NCBI RefSeq assembly: GCF_024168645.1
Contig: NZ_JALJWF010000001.1
Location: 5,211,501 to 5,275,500 of the forward strand
Direction: 5' to 3'
DNA: 64,000 nt
DNA from: Pseudomonas sp. GGS8
Lineage (GTDB): Bacteria > Pseudomonadota > Gammaproteobacteria > Pseudomonadales > Pseudomonadaceae
Position 1 is the first letter of the stretch; every line of letters starts with the position of its first letter. This document shows, piece by piece, positions 10,501 through 20,420 of the stretch. The translations under genes and the position numbers were made by a program. Under the pieces are notes generated by a model. It worked only from the letters and a program-made list of their open reading frames with translations, was not told the origin of the DNA and made no database searches.

Positions 10501-11450
10501 GACAACCAGGCAAGTGCGGACTTCCCCGCACCGGAAGGTCCCGCGACTAATGCAAATCGCTTTGCCTCAAGGCCGGTCAAAATGTCCGCCATCAGCTCCG
10601 GTCGACCAAACACTAGGCCGGCCCCGACGTGCCCTGGCGCCACGTTGACACCTCGGTAGAAGGCTGCAGCCGGCATAGGTTCGCTGAAATTTGCAATCTC
10701 TGCGAGGCCAGCTGTCAAAGCAACGTAGCCGATAGGATCAATAATCCCTAGAACTCCATCGATACGTTCCTGCACGTCGCTTCGGTCCAACGTCTCTGGC
10801 TTTTCGCTCGATGCTAAGTAGTTGGAGTCAGATGCTTTCCCAGCCTGCTCGCGAAGTTGCTGGAGCACTAGCCGCACACCCGCAGGTGGTAGCGATGCAC
10901 TGGTGAGGGCAGCGCAGCCACGATCTAGCGGATCGGGTTCGATCACCAGGTGGGTGCGCACTAGTAAAGCCTCGACCACACCATTCTCGGGTTGCCCTAA
11001 TGCCTCTGCCAAAAGCTTTTCGAATTTCGTCAGATCTTGGCCACTTTCCGCAAGCGTGACTATCCAGCCTGTAGGTTGAATACCCTCAAGCGGTCGCTCT
11101 AGCACCAGTGCTAGTCTCACCCGATTGGATTCACGCCAGTCGAGCGGGAGATCCTTAGCGCTTTTGGCAAGGTGTTTTGCCGTCTCAGATTGGGAAAAGA
11201 CACCCTGAGGATCATGCCTGGCCTTGAGCTGGGCTCTAAACTCAAGCTCAGGTCCGTGCAAGGTAAGGTCGTCGACCCCTTCCGGAATGAGCCGCGCCCA
11301 AGTGGCTTCGCCACTCCACGCCAATGAGGCAAGCCAAGCGGTTACTGCGTCTTGATACCGAAAACCCCGACCAGCCCGTGCACCTGATCGAGTCATACTC
11401 CAAAGCTCAGGGTCAATTAGCAACTGCCGAGTTAACCCAGGAAATTCCAT
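7548..11450 (-). CDS. Cap4-like nuclease fused to a P-loop (STAND-like) ATPase
   Basis: The 1300-aa protein starts with RGFRYQDA and then DD at 60-61 and QLK at 74-76, the D...(E/Q)xK pattern of the DUF4297/Cap4 branch of PD-(D/E)xK nucleases. A P-loop GPSGAGKS is at 304-311 and a Walker B FVVDD at 358-362. The remaining 900 residues are helical without recognised repeats. Nuclease, NTPase and long helical sensor is the layout of Avs-type (AVAST) STAND proteins, in which a phage protein triggers the nuclease; assignment to a particular Avs type cannot be made by eye. It stands alone on its strand. ATG at 11450 follows a purine-rich stretch. Confidence 0.7.
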   Translation of the reverse strand: MEFPGLTRQLLIDPELWSMTRSGARAGRGFRYQDAVTAWLASLAWSGEATWARLIPEGVDDLTLHGPELEFRAQLKARHDPQGVFSQSETAKHLAKSAKDLPLDWRESNRVRLALVLERPLEGIQPTGWIVTLAESGQDLTKFEKLLAEALGQPENGVVEALLVRTHLVIEPDPLDRGCAALTSASLPPAGVRLVLQQLREQAGKASDSNYLASSEKPETLDRSDVQERIDGVLGIIDPIGYVALTAGLAEIANFSEPMPAAAFYRGVNVAPGHVGAGLVFGRPELMADILTGLEAKRFALVAGPSGAGKSALAWLSAHHTRHAVRWYRIRELQVADVAKLVQLAKLLEASSERPVGFVVDDVGRQETAGWDGLVREVEAQAGLLAIGTVREEDIFLLSSAARTPTIRPKLDESLAYGIWKALQTSASVVFSHWQEPFELSNGLLLEYTHLLTAGERLEETIREQVLRRLAEDRGDELMILRTISFAAAQGAAVDPVRLRILSGMDEPRFAKLLKRLVDEHAVRARPDGALMGLHEIRSTYLDVAIRELLGEARSRAVTAAAETLASDTFAAFIVRVLRRWPEEEGAMLAGLVARLKSEDGRCWAPILHGLGLATADRIAEKWLEISRSVDIEDRLSGFTFMLTLASMDFGDEPLFAKPKLAHASFSKVDVADLRNSLIKMAASAWPAQLSVSEAAELAATLLPIVGCKSPPSTKCIPSGDLTNTPLEDLLALLITLREVDLDAARAVIEMCGGTSALINRLYSETPWVTCPEIGESDGKLSVTGYVRFVHSEVQSDLNEEVVRLCTAMSAVVPDAELLISDAIFCDGHPVGYGAHSQNTKRMPRHAVIAPIRIAWNQAQIRAINRLVAAPTETQRTTDLAVAINELGVKLREAGDFYCRMETPGAKWKMLLQIRDWLTTFIQPPSISESISGPISPGKSNDGDKLHDFVTGLQRLMTELTDGVSEKPNLMAARTAGLVRDAELLHRPELWRMTSEPPLEMLFQIAETLRQIRAVLADAAMNPDQRRVSASRFRTMSRRHSVLHRAANDAFQRADSLTSARREQIRLAMVDKGLDVEVYSRSQPESRGAQWPDAEFAVLLKVEVLFDWLTTEESFSTVAAALSPHATVSYGAVINGRLAPMGMTFIISLLPDATFADKWKDSVPYPLIIDADLRLYDEAWEAIGAMSAACAESGREMNAKELEFVTNMIERCRRSMECIATKLEGSADDVLIDVASSLSRGFSRFQKELENEESETVASDLAASLRGTMSDLTYEILGIRLALMERAAFQLDNIDVQCIR

Positions 11451-11703
11451 TTTTTGGCGTCTCTTTCAATTTTGCTGCTGAGCTTAATTGAGTTTGCTTC
11501 AAAGGTGAAAAACAGATCTCCGGCTTGATTGGACCGCTCAATGTGTAACAAATTATTTGCAACAGGGTGCGGACCAAGACGAGCAACATAGCTTTTTCAT
11601 TGATGGCGACGAATTAAACTCTCAGGCCTAGGAAAAGCGGGTGTCAAAGGTATGAACTGAAACGCAACACCCAGCGAAACGACCGACTCTTTTAAATGAC
11701 AGG

Positions 11704-12816
11704 TCATGTCATACGAGCCGGGGCGACGACGCGTACATAGTGGGTGATCTTCAGTTGCTTTTGCTCAAGCAACTTTCTCAATGCTTCCAGGTTGCGCTGC
11801 TCGGTTTCGGCAAATGCCTCGGGCTCGGCAGCCAGTGCCATGTCACGCTTTTCCCGCCGCGCTTCGTCGGGCCTGGGCGTACGGCGGTAGCTCTTGATCC
11901 AGCGCGGCAGGTCCGGGTCGGCGGGGTCGCACAGCAAGTCAGCCACCAGCTCACCGCGTGAATGGCTCACCAGCTGCACCTGGGCCTTCTTGGGTAGGTT
12001 TTCTAGCGCTTGCAACGCGTTGGCGATCGGGCTTTCCGAGAAGGTGCGGTGCTCAATGCAGCTCTTTCCAGGCGGCAGTGCTTGGTAGCTCACCAAAGCT
12101 GCCTAGGGTGTGCGAGGCGTTGCCGTGGATAAACAACAGGATCGGCTATTCGATGCTCAGTTGAGTCTCTTCGGCGATCTTGTCCTGCGGGTTCAAGACT
12201 CCCCCGCTCCATCGGTAAAGTTCGGGTGGCCCGGCAAGCTGGGTTTCGATAGCGGTCATCAGTGCCGTGGCGCCCTTTTGCGCGGCTCAGTCGACGGCGA
12301 AATCGGTGGCTTTCTCTTTGAACAGTTCCTTGGCCAGCTCAGTGATGTCGTCATCTTCGAGCACCAATTGCCTGACCTGCCGCCAGACCCAATCCGCTGC
12401 ACCACGGTTCTTGCCCTGGATATCGATGAAACGGGCGAAATCGACCGCCCCGTCGAGGTCAACCACGTCGGGGCGGGTACGGCGCAGTTGCTCCACCAGG
12501 GCATCGGCGCGAATGTAAATGGTCGAGCTGTCGTTGGCATCCAGCGCCAGCAACGCGTGAGGATCGTGCAGGGTATCGCTTGCGGAGCGTCACTGGCGCG
12601 CGCCGCCGGTGCCAACTGCTAGGTTTTCAGCACCCGCACATTACTTAGGGTACCGGCCGGCCCGCTGCTGGCACCACGGCTGGTCGCCGATGCCAGGACC
12701 TGCGCCGGCATCGGCGCCAGATCGGCGGGTTGCTGTAGAGGAAGTTTGATGAGTGGGGGCGCGTCGGTCGGCTTCACAGTCGTTCCCTCTGGATCCGCTC
12801 CCTCACTAAAGTTCAT
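11704..12816 (-). pseudogene. Decayed 5' part of a CHAT/DUF7379-type gene
   Basis: Pieces of one protein run along the minus strand from MNFSEGADPEGTT (12816) to VVAPARMT (11704). In-frame stops lie at 12619, 12287 and 12146, and frame changes are needed near 12565 and 12105. Once joined, the pieces read as a continuous protein: ALLALDANDSSTIYIRAD, then a helix-rich part, then PILLFIHG and a serine-hydrolase-like elbow LVSHSRG, then a Glu/Arg-rich stretch. This matches my memory of long Pseudomonas proteins annotated DUF7379/CHAT. The rest of the gene, including any CHAT protease domain, is absent. It is non-functional. The 253 bp between it and the nuclease-ATPase hold nothing I recognise. 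Confidence 0.75.
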
Positions 12817-13007
12817 GCCTTACTACATTTCAAGATCGCCTCAAGTTTTTAGAGTTTCGACGCTGTTAGTGTTTCAAAAGCCTAACAGTTGGGGGTCAAA
12901 TCGCCCTCAGCGGTTGATGCTATTGAGCCATCAAGGCACTATGCTGGCCATCGTTTGATCCGAGTAGCGCTCTCTCTGCTGCGTTGCCGACAGCCTGGAA
13001 TTTGAAC

Positions 13008-15332
13008 ATGTATTATGACTATCGGGATTTGGCCGCAGCGGCAACGCTGAAGAAGATTCGCAAACAAGTCACAGGTGTTGCACTTGAAGATGAAACATTT
13101 CATCTGGCCTGCGCACCCGTGATTTCGTACTTGGTGCAGAATAAAACAGCGCTTCTGCACTTTGACGACGATATCAATCAACACGTTGATGATATCATCG
13201 CCTTCTCACGAAACGCCCACATGCTAACAAGCGACTTGGTGGTGAATGCTGTTTATCCAGTAGTGGCAAGAGCGCTAATCAACTTGCCAGCTGATGAGGC
13301 CAAGTACCTGGCCAACTATACTTGGGATATCCTCCTTGGTAGCCAGGGAAAGATTGATTACCGCCACTGCAAAATAGTTGCAGGTTTTGCGGGTCAGTTT
13401 TTCTCACACCTTCGCAGTGAAGTCGTAGATATCTGCCCCAACACTGCAGAGCTTTCGCTTGGCGTGCTCGGACCCGCACCGCGAAAATCGTTTCCCATGT
13501 CTGCTGAGATTGCCCAGCAGCATAGAGCAATGATTGAGCTAAAGCTTAGGACCAACAACATTCAGCCTGTTTTTGTTGATGGGCTTGGAGAGTTCTATAT
13601 CCATGGTTCACGGGCAGCCTGCCTGATTGACTCGCCGTCACAAGATGCCTCGTCAACAGCCCATCTGGACACGCTGCGCAGCGCCACTTCCGAAGACATT
13701 TACTTGCAGCTTTCTCAGGTGCTTGGCAAACAAGGAAAGTTTATTCTCACCCGTACCAACACAGGGGCAAGCTCGGCCCAGGCCAATCAGAAATGGGAAA
13801 AACTCCAGGACGATGAGAAGATTGAAAGCGTTGTTGCCTTCGACAGTTACTACCAGGGCAAAGCCAGGAAATTCATAATCGTTGTCATTGACAACACCCG
13901 CGCCGCCGCCGACAGCACGGTGTACATCAACGTCACCGCGAACCCGGCGCTCGCTTCACTCGATGCTATTGAGCGCACTATCCTCGCGGCGAGCATTTAC
14001 CTGATGTGGCTGGGCGTGCCAGTCGACCCTGACAAATGCACACCAAGGATTGCGACCATCCTCAATAGCCAATTCAAAACTGGCTACCGTGACGTCGACG
14101 GCTTGTGCAAGCAGGTATCACGTCATGAGCAAACGTTGCGAAACACCTTCCGCGTCAGCCAACACGTCGATTTTGCTGCAGCAGACCACAACCGCATAGA
14201 TGTGAATGGCGATGAGATCGTCGCCTTGATCGATGCAGAAAAACCACGCAGCACCTATGTGATCGGCAATAACGGCGCAGGCAAAAGCCTGCTGCTCGGT
14301 GATATCGCTAACAAACTGCTGAAGCAGAAAACCCGAACCGTCGGAATTACCCTGTCGCAATCTAACCGTTTCCCAAAGGTTACCGACAAAAACCGCGATT
14401 ACTACCAGACCTGCGGCAGCAGCTACCTCAGCGCACGCTCGAAATTCAGAAAATCTGAAATCATCCTCGCTGCGCTCGAAACCATCTTCCGCGATCAATT
14501 GAAGATAGACGCCTTGATCGAATGCCTAGGGGTGCTGAAGTTCAGGGCGCAGATGTACCTGGCGCCCCGCGCCCATTCCAAAAGTGAACAGATGGCGCAT
14601 GAAAGCGACGCAATGATCGCCTTGAGTATTGACGCGGCAGAAAACAGGATCGAGCTGGATCAGATCCACCTGGAGATTTACACCCTGGCACTGAGCAAGG
14701 ACACAGACGACAAAGAGGTCAAAGACAACCGCTATCTGCTCTTCACCGACCTAAGCTCAGGCGAGCAGAATATCTTGCTGCTACTTGCCCACATCATCGA
14801 GACAGCACGAGAGGATAAACACACCATCGTGCTGCTGGATGAACCCGAGGTCAGCCTGCACGTGAGTTGGCAACAGACACTGCCTAAAATCCTCAACACC
14901 CTCGCCGAACGGCTTTCGCTAAGCTTTGTCACGGCAACCCATGCGCCGGTACTGATTACCAACGCGCCGAAAAAAGACACGCCCTGCTACGTACTTGAGG
15001 CCGGGAGATTAATCCCGATTGCGCCTGATCGCCGCCATTCGGTGGAAACCATTCTGGTGGCTGGCTTCAATACTTACACACCGCATAACCGTGAAGTGTA
15101 CGAGCGCTGTGCGCAGCTTGTTGCCGCGGTGATGAAGCTGCAAAACAAAGAGACGACACCTCCAGACTTTAATTTTGAGAGTGCCCTTGAACAACTGAAG
15201 ACCTTGAAAAGCACCATGGACAGTTCTGACATAGACCAACAGGACAGCCGCTTCCAGCGCGACCTGGAGCTGATCAACACCGCACATTCCGCTATTTCCT
15301 CGGTCCAGGAAGAGGTGGCAAGCAATGGTTAG
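13008..15332 (+). CDS. ptuA: Septu-like ATPase PtuA
   Basis: The product is an AAA/ABC-type ATPase of 774 aa from ATG 13008; a TTG at 12984 would add 8 residues but has no ribosome site. The P-loop GNNGAGKS is near residue 420, the signature LSSGEQ near 582, Walker B LLDEPE near 609 and a THAP switch histidine near 645, all of the OLD/SMC-like class. The first 400 residues are an N-terminal region not seen in short PtuA proteins. It overlaps the HNH gene by 8 bp. In Septu, PtuA restrains and positions the PtuB nuclease and releases it on ATP loss. No reverse transcriptase lies nearby, so this is not a retron version. Confidence 0.8.
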   Translation: MYYDYRDLAAAATLKKIRKQVTGVALEDETFHLACAPVISYLVQNKTALLHFDDDINQHVDDIIAFSRNAHMLTSDLVVNAVYPVVARALINLPADEAKYLANYTWDILLGSQGKIDYRHCKIVAGFAGQFFSHLRSEVVDICPNTAELSLGVLGPAPRKSFPMSAEIAQQHRAMIELKLRTNNIQPVFVDGLGEFYIHGSRAACLIDSPSQDASSTAHLDTLRSATSEDIYLQLSQVLGKQGKFILTRTNTGASSAQANQKWEKLQDDEKIESVVAFDSYYQGKARKFIIVVIDNTRAAADSTVYINVTANPALASLDAIERTILAASIYLMWLGVPVDPDKCTPRIATILNSQFKTGYRDVDGLCKQVSRHEQTLRNTFRVSQHVDFAAADHNRIDVNGDEIVALIDAEKPRSTYVIGNNGAGKSLLLGDIANKLLKQKTRTVGITLSQSNRFPKVTDKNRDYYQTCGSSYLSARSKFRKSEIILAALETIFRDQLKIDALIECLGVLKFRAQMYLAPRAHSKSEQMAHESDAMIALSIDAAENRIELDQIHLEIYTLALSKDTDDKEVKDNRYLLFTDLSSGEQNILLLLAHIIETAREDKHTIVLLDEPEVSLHVSWQQTLPKILNTLAERLSLSFVTATHAPVLITNAPKKDTPCYVLEAGRLIPIAPDRRHSVETILVAGFNTYTPHNREVYERCAQLVAAVMKLQNKETTPPDFNFESALEQLKTLKSTMDSSDIDQQDSRFQRDLELINTAHSAISSVQEEVASNG

Positions 15333-16128
15333 CGTGCCAACTGAAGCAGCGCTAGAAGCCATACTTGAGGACTACCTCAGGCAGTGTCATGGTGACCCTG
15401 CACATGTGGCGGCGACCCAAGACTACTTGAAAGTCATGACAAGGAAAGCTTTACGGCAGTTCAGAAGGCGGCCAAACAACAAGCCAAAAGTGGAAATAAA
15501 CTTATGGGATGAGCTCTATAATTTCTCATGTAGTAAAACCCCGGAAATTTCTGGAGAGCTGATAAGGAAGCAACTGCGCACGCTCCTTGAAAAAGGACAA
15601 CATTATCAATGTTGCTATTGCCGGCGCCCATTACTAAACAGCGGACACGCCAAACCAATAGAGCATGTCCTACCTCGCTCAAAGTGCGTACAGCATACCT
15701 TCAACTTGTTCAACCTTGTTGTATGTTGCGTCGACTGTAACCTGAGAAAAAGCAATCATATATGGTCACTCAAGGAAGGCGAATTCACCAGCGAGCAAGA
15801 ATACCCATCACCGGAGTCATTTGACGACCTCTACCACCCACGCTTTCACAATTACAACGAACACATCAAGTTCATTCGCCTGCAGTCTAACCACCACAAT
15901 ATTTCAATTTATAAAGGACTCACTAGCCAGGGTAAAAACCTTTGCGCAAACATGCTCACTCATCTCTCGCAAAAAGAAGTGTTTGTGAACGGTAACCCCG
16001 ACCTCAAGGAATACATCACCACCATCGATCAGCACACGGCTGAAACGAACTCTAAAGCCGACAAGGCCATTCGCGTTTTTCAGACGGCCTTTGCCAGCGC
16101 GACCGATGACCTGCTCTACGAGCTTTGA
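15325..16128 (+). CDS. ptuB: Septu-like HNH nuclease PtuB
   Basis: The 267-aa product has a zinc-bound HNH core: C96xxC99, IEHVLPRSK with His114, an asparagine pair NLFN (127-130) and C135xxC138 followed by NLRKSN. This is the layout of PtuB, the DNA-cutting half of Septu. ATG 15325 lies inside the end of ptuA (…AATGGTTAG) and has GAGG upstream, so the two are translationally coupled. The flanks of the domain (1-90 and 150-267) are unassigned helices that probably bind PtuA. The strict pairing with an OLD-like ATPase makes the system call firmer than either gene alone. Confidence 0.82.
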   Translation: MVSVPTEAALEAILEDYLRQCHGDPAHVAATQDYLKVMTRKALRQFRRRPNNKPKVEINLWDELYNFSCSKTPEISGELIRKQLRTLLEKGQHYQCCYCRRPLLNSGHAKPIEHVLPRSKCVQHTFNLFNLVVCCVDCNLRKSNHIWSLKEGEFTSEQEYPSPESFDDLYHPRFHNYNEHIKFIRLQSNHHNISIYKGLTSQGKNLCANMLTHLSQKEVFVNGNPDLKEYITTIDQHTAETNSKADKAIRVFQTAFASATDDLLYEL

Positions 16129-16146
16129 ACACCGTTGCCACTCGCC

Positions 16147-16515
16147 TCAAGCGCTGCCAATCACCCGTTCAAGCATGCGCTTGAAGTCTTCGATCTGCTC
16201 CGGCGAAAAGTCGGCAAGCACCCTCCCCTGCTGCTCGGAGGCAATGGTCCACAAGGCCTCGGTTTGCTCCACGCCTTCGGCGGTCAGGGCGAATCAACCC
16301 ACATCGCTGTCCGCTACCAGTCCCTTGCGTTTGAGAATATCCATCGACTGCTCGATCTCACGCATGGGCATGGCCACTTCGCGCTGCAAACCGCACATTT
16401 CCAGGCCGCTGTCGTTTTCCATAACCATGAGCATGCGCGCTTCGCTGCTGCGCAAACCGCTCGACAGTTGCCGTGGTTGATAGTCGGCCTGGTAACTGCG
16501 TACAGCCTGGGGCAT
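16147..16515 (-). pseudogene. MarR-family regulator relic
   Basis: On the minus strand the segment reads as the middle and end of a MarR repressor: SSEARMLMVMENDSGL, then MREIEQSMDILKRKGLV (winged-helix part), then after an in-frame stop at 16294 the frame continues FALTAEGVEQTEALW and ends FSPEQIEDFKRMLERVIG at 16147. The N-terminal dimerisation helix is missing or scrambled upstream of 16515. It is non-functional. Its presence in the middle of the defence island, next to an IS30 scar, points to a chromosomal gene broken by insertions or deletions. Confidence 0.75.
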
Positions 16516-16530
16516 CAGTAGTAAAGGTTA

Positions 16531-17419
<889 letters not shown>

Positions 17420-17420
<1 letters not shown>

Positions 17421-17674
17421 GCGCTTGGCTGGACAGCATTTATGGTTACTTGTCTGCAACAGATGGTGGAGGGATCCGCCATGGGGCCTCACTTAGCGAG
17501 CATGAGGAGCTAACCGTGGGTGAGGTTCGTCTGTTCTGCGACCTGTCACGAAGCTTCATCACATTCCTGTTGCACGAGCATACTCGTCTGATGGGAAAAA
17601 ATTCTAATCTGAAAATCAATCCTGTGAGTCTTCAGCAGACAAGTCAGAGGCGCCTCATGAACATCAATCTGTGA
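17420..17674 (+). pseudogene. 3' fragment of an abortive-infection (Abi_C-like) gene
   Basis: In the frame ending at TGA 17672-17674, the sequence from 17420 reads SAWLDSIYGYLSATDGGGIRHG and continues with GEVRLFCDLSRSFITFLLHEH. A YGY..D..GIRHG turn followed by a helix with a serine/phenylalanine-rich end is the conserved tail of abortive-infection family proteins (Abi_C type). There is no upstream gene body: the sequence before 17420 is IS30. So an antiphage gene has lost all but its last about 85 codons through a deletion at the transposase border. The annotated-looking TTG start at 17450 is not real. Confidence 0.6.
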
Positions 17675-17850
17675 ACGTTAGGCTCCAAAAATGGTACGAA
17701 AACCCAGTAATGATTGATGTAAGGGTCGGTTATGAACAAATAACATCGCCCATAAGTTAAATGATGTGTCAGAGCGAAACTTCTCCCTGTCAGCGTTTCT
17801 TAATGATTGGACGGAAATTTTCTGAATCTGGATATCTGTTACCGTCGCGA

Positions 17851-18515
17851 TTTGAGGACACTTTCGCCCCCTGCAACCCTGTACCCTTTGATCTACCCGG
17901 CCTACAGCCTCGCGCCGAGCCTTCAATACGCTTGGAATCCGACGAATTACGGACACTTTTGCCTTGATGCGATTCGCGCAACCTATTGATTTTAAAGGTC
18001 TGCGCCATCGAACGTCTGTTTGAACATTCCTGTACAATTCTGCGGCTTTCTGGACACTCTTAGATTTTCGGCGTTCACCACCACATTGCTAGGGCCCAGG
18101 AATTCCGTGGCCTCCAGCGATATTTGCACATTATCTGGACACAGTCCGATGTGTACGTCGTACGCCATATTCTGGACACTTCCCGAGAATTCGCAGTTTG
18201 AGAACGTTTGCGCGCTGCTTCCGCCAGATCCCGCCAAGCGTTGCACTGATAGGCTGCAGCCCACGCCTGCCAAGGGCAGCGCGCAATAGCAACTCAAGGA
18301 TCGTCTCGATTTCGGTGCTCCAGGCGTGCCTGGCCCTGGGTGGCGCCATGCGGATGTTTTTTCCTGAAAACGACGAAATTCTGGACACTTTCCGAAACCC
18401 GCGACGCTCCATTCTCAGGCTGAGGCCTGATTTCACTGGGTTCCAGGCGATTTGCACTTATCCTGGACACAATCCGAAAGCGCTGGAAGTGAGAATAAAG
18501 CGGACACTTTCCTGC
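17851..18515 (+). repeat. Degenerate repeat array, core CTGGACACTTTCCG
   Basis: Eight same-direction copies of a motif around GGACAC lie at about 17856, 17951, 18052, 18136, 18172, 18382, 18463 and 18502. Better copies read TTCTGGACACTTTCCGA. Two blocks (18126-18183 and 18450-18512) share a longer order: TTTGCAC, then TCTGGACACA.TCCGA, then a second GGACACTT 36-39 bp on. Iterated same-direction sites like this are seen as transposase-binding sites in multi-site transposon ends (IS21- or Tn7-like), or as regulator sites. Which applies is unknown. No gene is visible in the whole stretch 17675-18984. Confidence 0.5.
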
Positions 18516-18984
18516 GGGCGGCGCTCCGGGGTTGTAACTCTCCGTATTTAGACAAATATTGGTCGGATAAGACGTAAGAAAATTAAATTCATTAAATAAC
18601 TTAAAACTAAGAGCTCTGTAATCATTGGTCGTGCACAGGTAGAAACTAAGAAATTCACCAATTAATGCGTTAATCGGCAATAGGTGAACCAAGCAGCACT
18701 TTGATCCAGCCGCACAGCGCTTTAAAAAGTGTGGTAGAAAAAAGTGAAGGTCGCGGGTAATTCGTTTCTCTCTATCTGTCAAGGCCGGTCACCTGTTTTA
18801 CTGATGAGTGGGCGCTTAGTGGTAGAGGTTGCGGCCGGCCTAACTTGGCGATACTATCGAAAGATCCCCATTAACTAGGTCAAGCGATTGGGAGTAGGTT
18901 GTATAGGATTATAAAACTTCCTAATACAGCCAGATTAGGAAGTGTTCAATCGCTAAGTAAGGCCAACTCTTTTCGGTAAGTTAG

Positions 18985-20283
18985 ATGACCCGCACTCCCC
19001 GGCCAATCTTTGAATCTCACGGTGACTTTGTAGATCAAGATTTCACCTTGGGCCGGCCCTCAATGACCAGCGTCGACCAGTATCTGGATTGCTTCGCACC
19101 AGAGCTCAAGGCAATCCCGGGCTTCCTGGCGGCACGTGGCTATCTACGTTGCTATGCGGACAACGCGCTCACATACAGCGCCTATCGTGGGCACGTAGAA
19201 CGCCTGCTTCTGTGGTCGTTGATTATCCGTGAGAAGCCAGTTAACGAACTGAAAAGACTTGATGCCGAAGCCTTTCTGGAGTTTTGTAAGAACCCGCCGG
19301 CCAGTTGGGTTGGCTCAGTAATCCGCAATCGCTTTCTCGCCAATGCAGATGACACTTCATCTTCGGGCTCGGATTTAGTTCCTAATCAAAAATGGAAACC
19401 GTTTACACAGCGCGTGCCTAAACAAACTAGGAAGATGGCTGAAGATACTGAAGAATTTCCGAGTGCTGATTATCACTCTTCGAAAGGCAGCATGAGCAAC
19501 GTATTCAAGATTGCAAGCGGCTTCTACGAGTATCTAGTCGAAGAAGAGATTGCCAGTTCCAATCCGTTTCGAAAGGTCACAAAAAAGGGACAGTACAGCT
19601 CATCCCAACAGGAGTCGAACTCCTCTCGTGCGTTAACGCCACTGCAATGGGACTACGTTATCGATACGGCGGAAGCGATGGCAGCGGCTGAGCCCGCAAA
19701 GCATGAGCGCACCCTGTTCATTCTCATCACGATGTTCAGCATGTATCTACGCATATCAGACATTGTTGGACGTTCCAATTGGCAGCCAAGCATGGGTGAT
19801 TTCCGTCTGGATGCAGATGGAAACTGGTGGTTTCACGTGGTGGGTAAAGGGAATAAGTCCGGCAAGATTGCAGTGCGTGATGAGTACGTGGAAAAGTACC
19901 TTAAACGCTATCGCACATTTATCGGGCTAAGTCCATTGCCGGGCTACCAGGAGAAAACGCCGCTTCTAAAAACGCTGAGCGGGCGTGCTGGGCTCTCTGA
20001 CAGGCAAGTGCGCGCCCTCCTCCAAGCCGTCTTCGACAACGCGCTGGTACGGATGCGTGATGAAGGACGCGAGCCCTACGAAATGGATAGCCTGCGGGTG
20101 GCATCGTCTCATTGGCTTCGCCACACCTCGGCCACGTTCGACGCGCCTTTCAGAAACGCCAAGGATCTCCAGTACGACCTGCGCCACTCGAATCTGGCAA
20201 CGACTCAGAACACCTACTATCACTCCCATGATCAAGAGCGGGCGCTGTCCGTGAAGCGATTGGGGACGCGGGATAGAGGCTGA
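18985..20283 (+). CDS. Tyrosine recombinase / integrase
   Basis: The 432-aa product is a site-specific recombinase. An N-terminal SAM-like DNA-binding region with the GH/VERLLLWS helix is followed by the catalytic domain with Arg in YLRISDI, HWLRH (HxxR) and the nucleophile Tyr in NTYYH. The insert between the two catalytic halves (residues about 280-360) is long. It stands alone with no excisionase or phage genes, between a repeat-rich scar and the Gabija-like genes, convergent with the latter. It may have brought in one part of the island, but no tRNA gene or clear attachment repeat is seen beside it. ATG 18985 has a poor ribosome site. Confidence 0.85.
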   Translation: MTRTPRPIFESHGDFVDQDFTLGRPSMTSVDQYLDCFAPELKAIPGFLAARGYLRCYADNALTYSAYRGHVERLLLWSLIIREKPVNELKRLDAEAFLEFCKNPPASWVGSVIRNRFLANADDTSSSGSDLVPNQKWKPFTQRVPKQTRKMAEDTEEFPSADYHSSKGSMSNVFKIASGFYEYLVEEEIASSNPFRKVTKKGQYSSSQQESNSSRALTPLQWDYVIDTAEAMAAAEPAKHERTLFILITMFSMYLRISDIVGRSNWQPSMGDFRLDADGNWWFHVVGKGNKSGKIAVRDEYVEKYLKRYRTFIGLSPLPGYQEKTPLLKTLSGRAGLSDRQVRALLQAVFDNALVRMRDEGREPYEMDSLRVASSHWLRHTSATFDAPFRNAKDLQYDLRHSNLATTQNTYYHSHDQERALSVKRLGTRDRG

Positions 20284-20420
20284 CGTTTAGAATGGTCAAA
20301 TCGAAGGGGTACAAATGTACACCTTCGTCTCAATACTACAGCTATCACCATCGTGCTGAGTAGTGCGCTTCCCAGCATCCTATTTCTCGACACCTAGCTT
20401 GGTAAAAGGCTGATTGGCGT

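Noticed and set aside
12110..12622. 170-aa plus-strand ORF
   Set aside because: It is the antisense of the decayed CHAT-type gene, whose minus-strand reading is coherent.
12984..16128. Septu genes as a retron effector module
   Set aside because: No reverse transcriptase or msr/msd-like structure is seen within reach of the pair.
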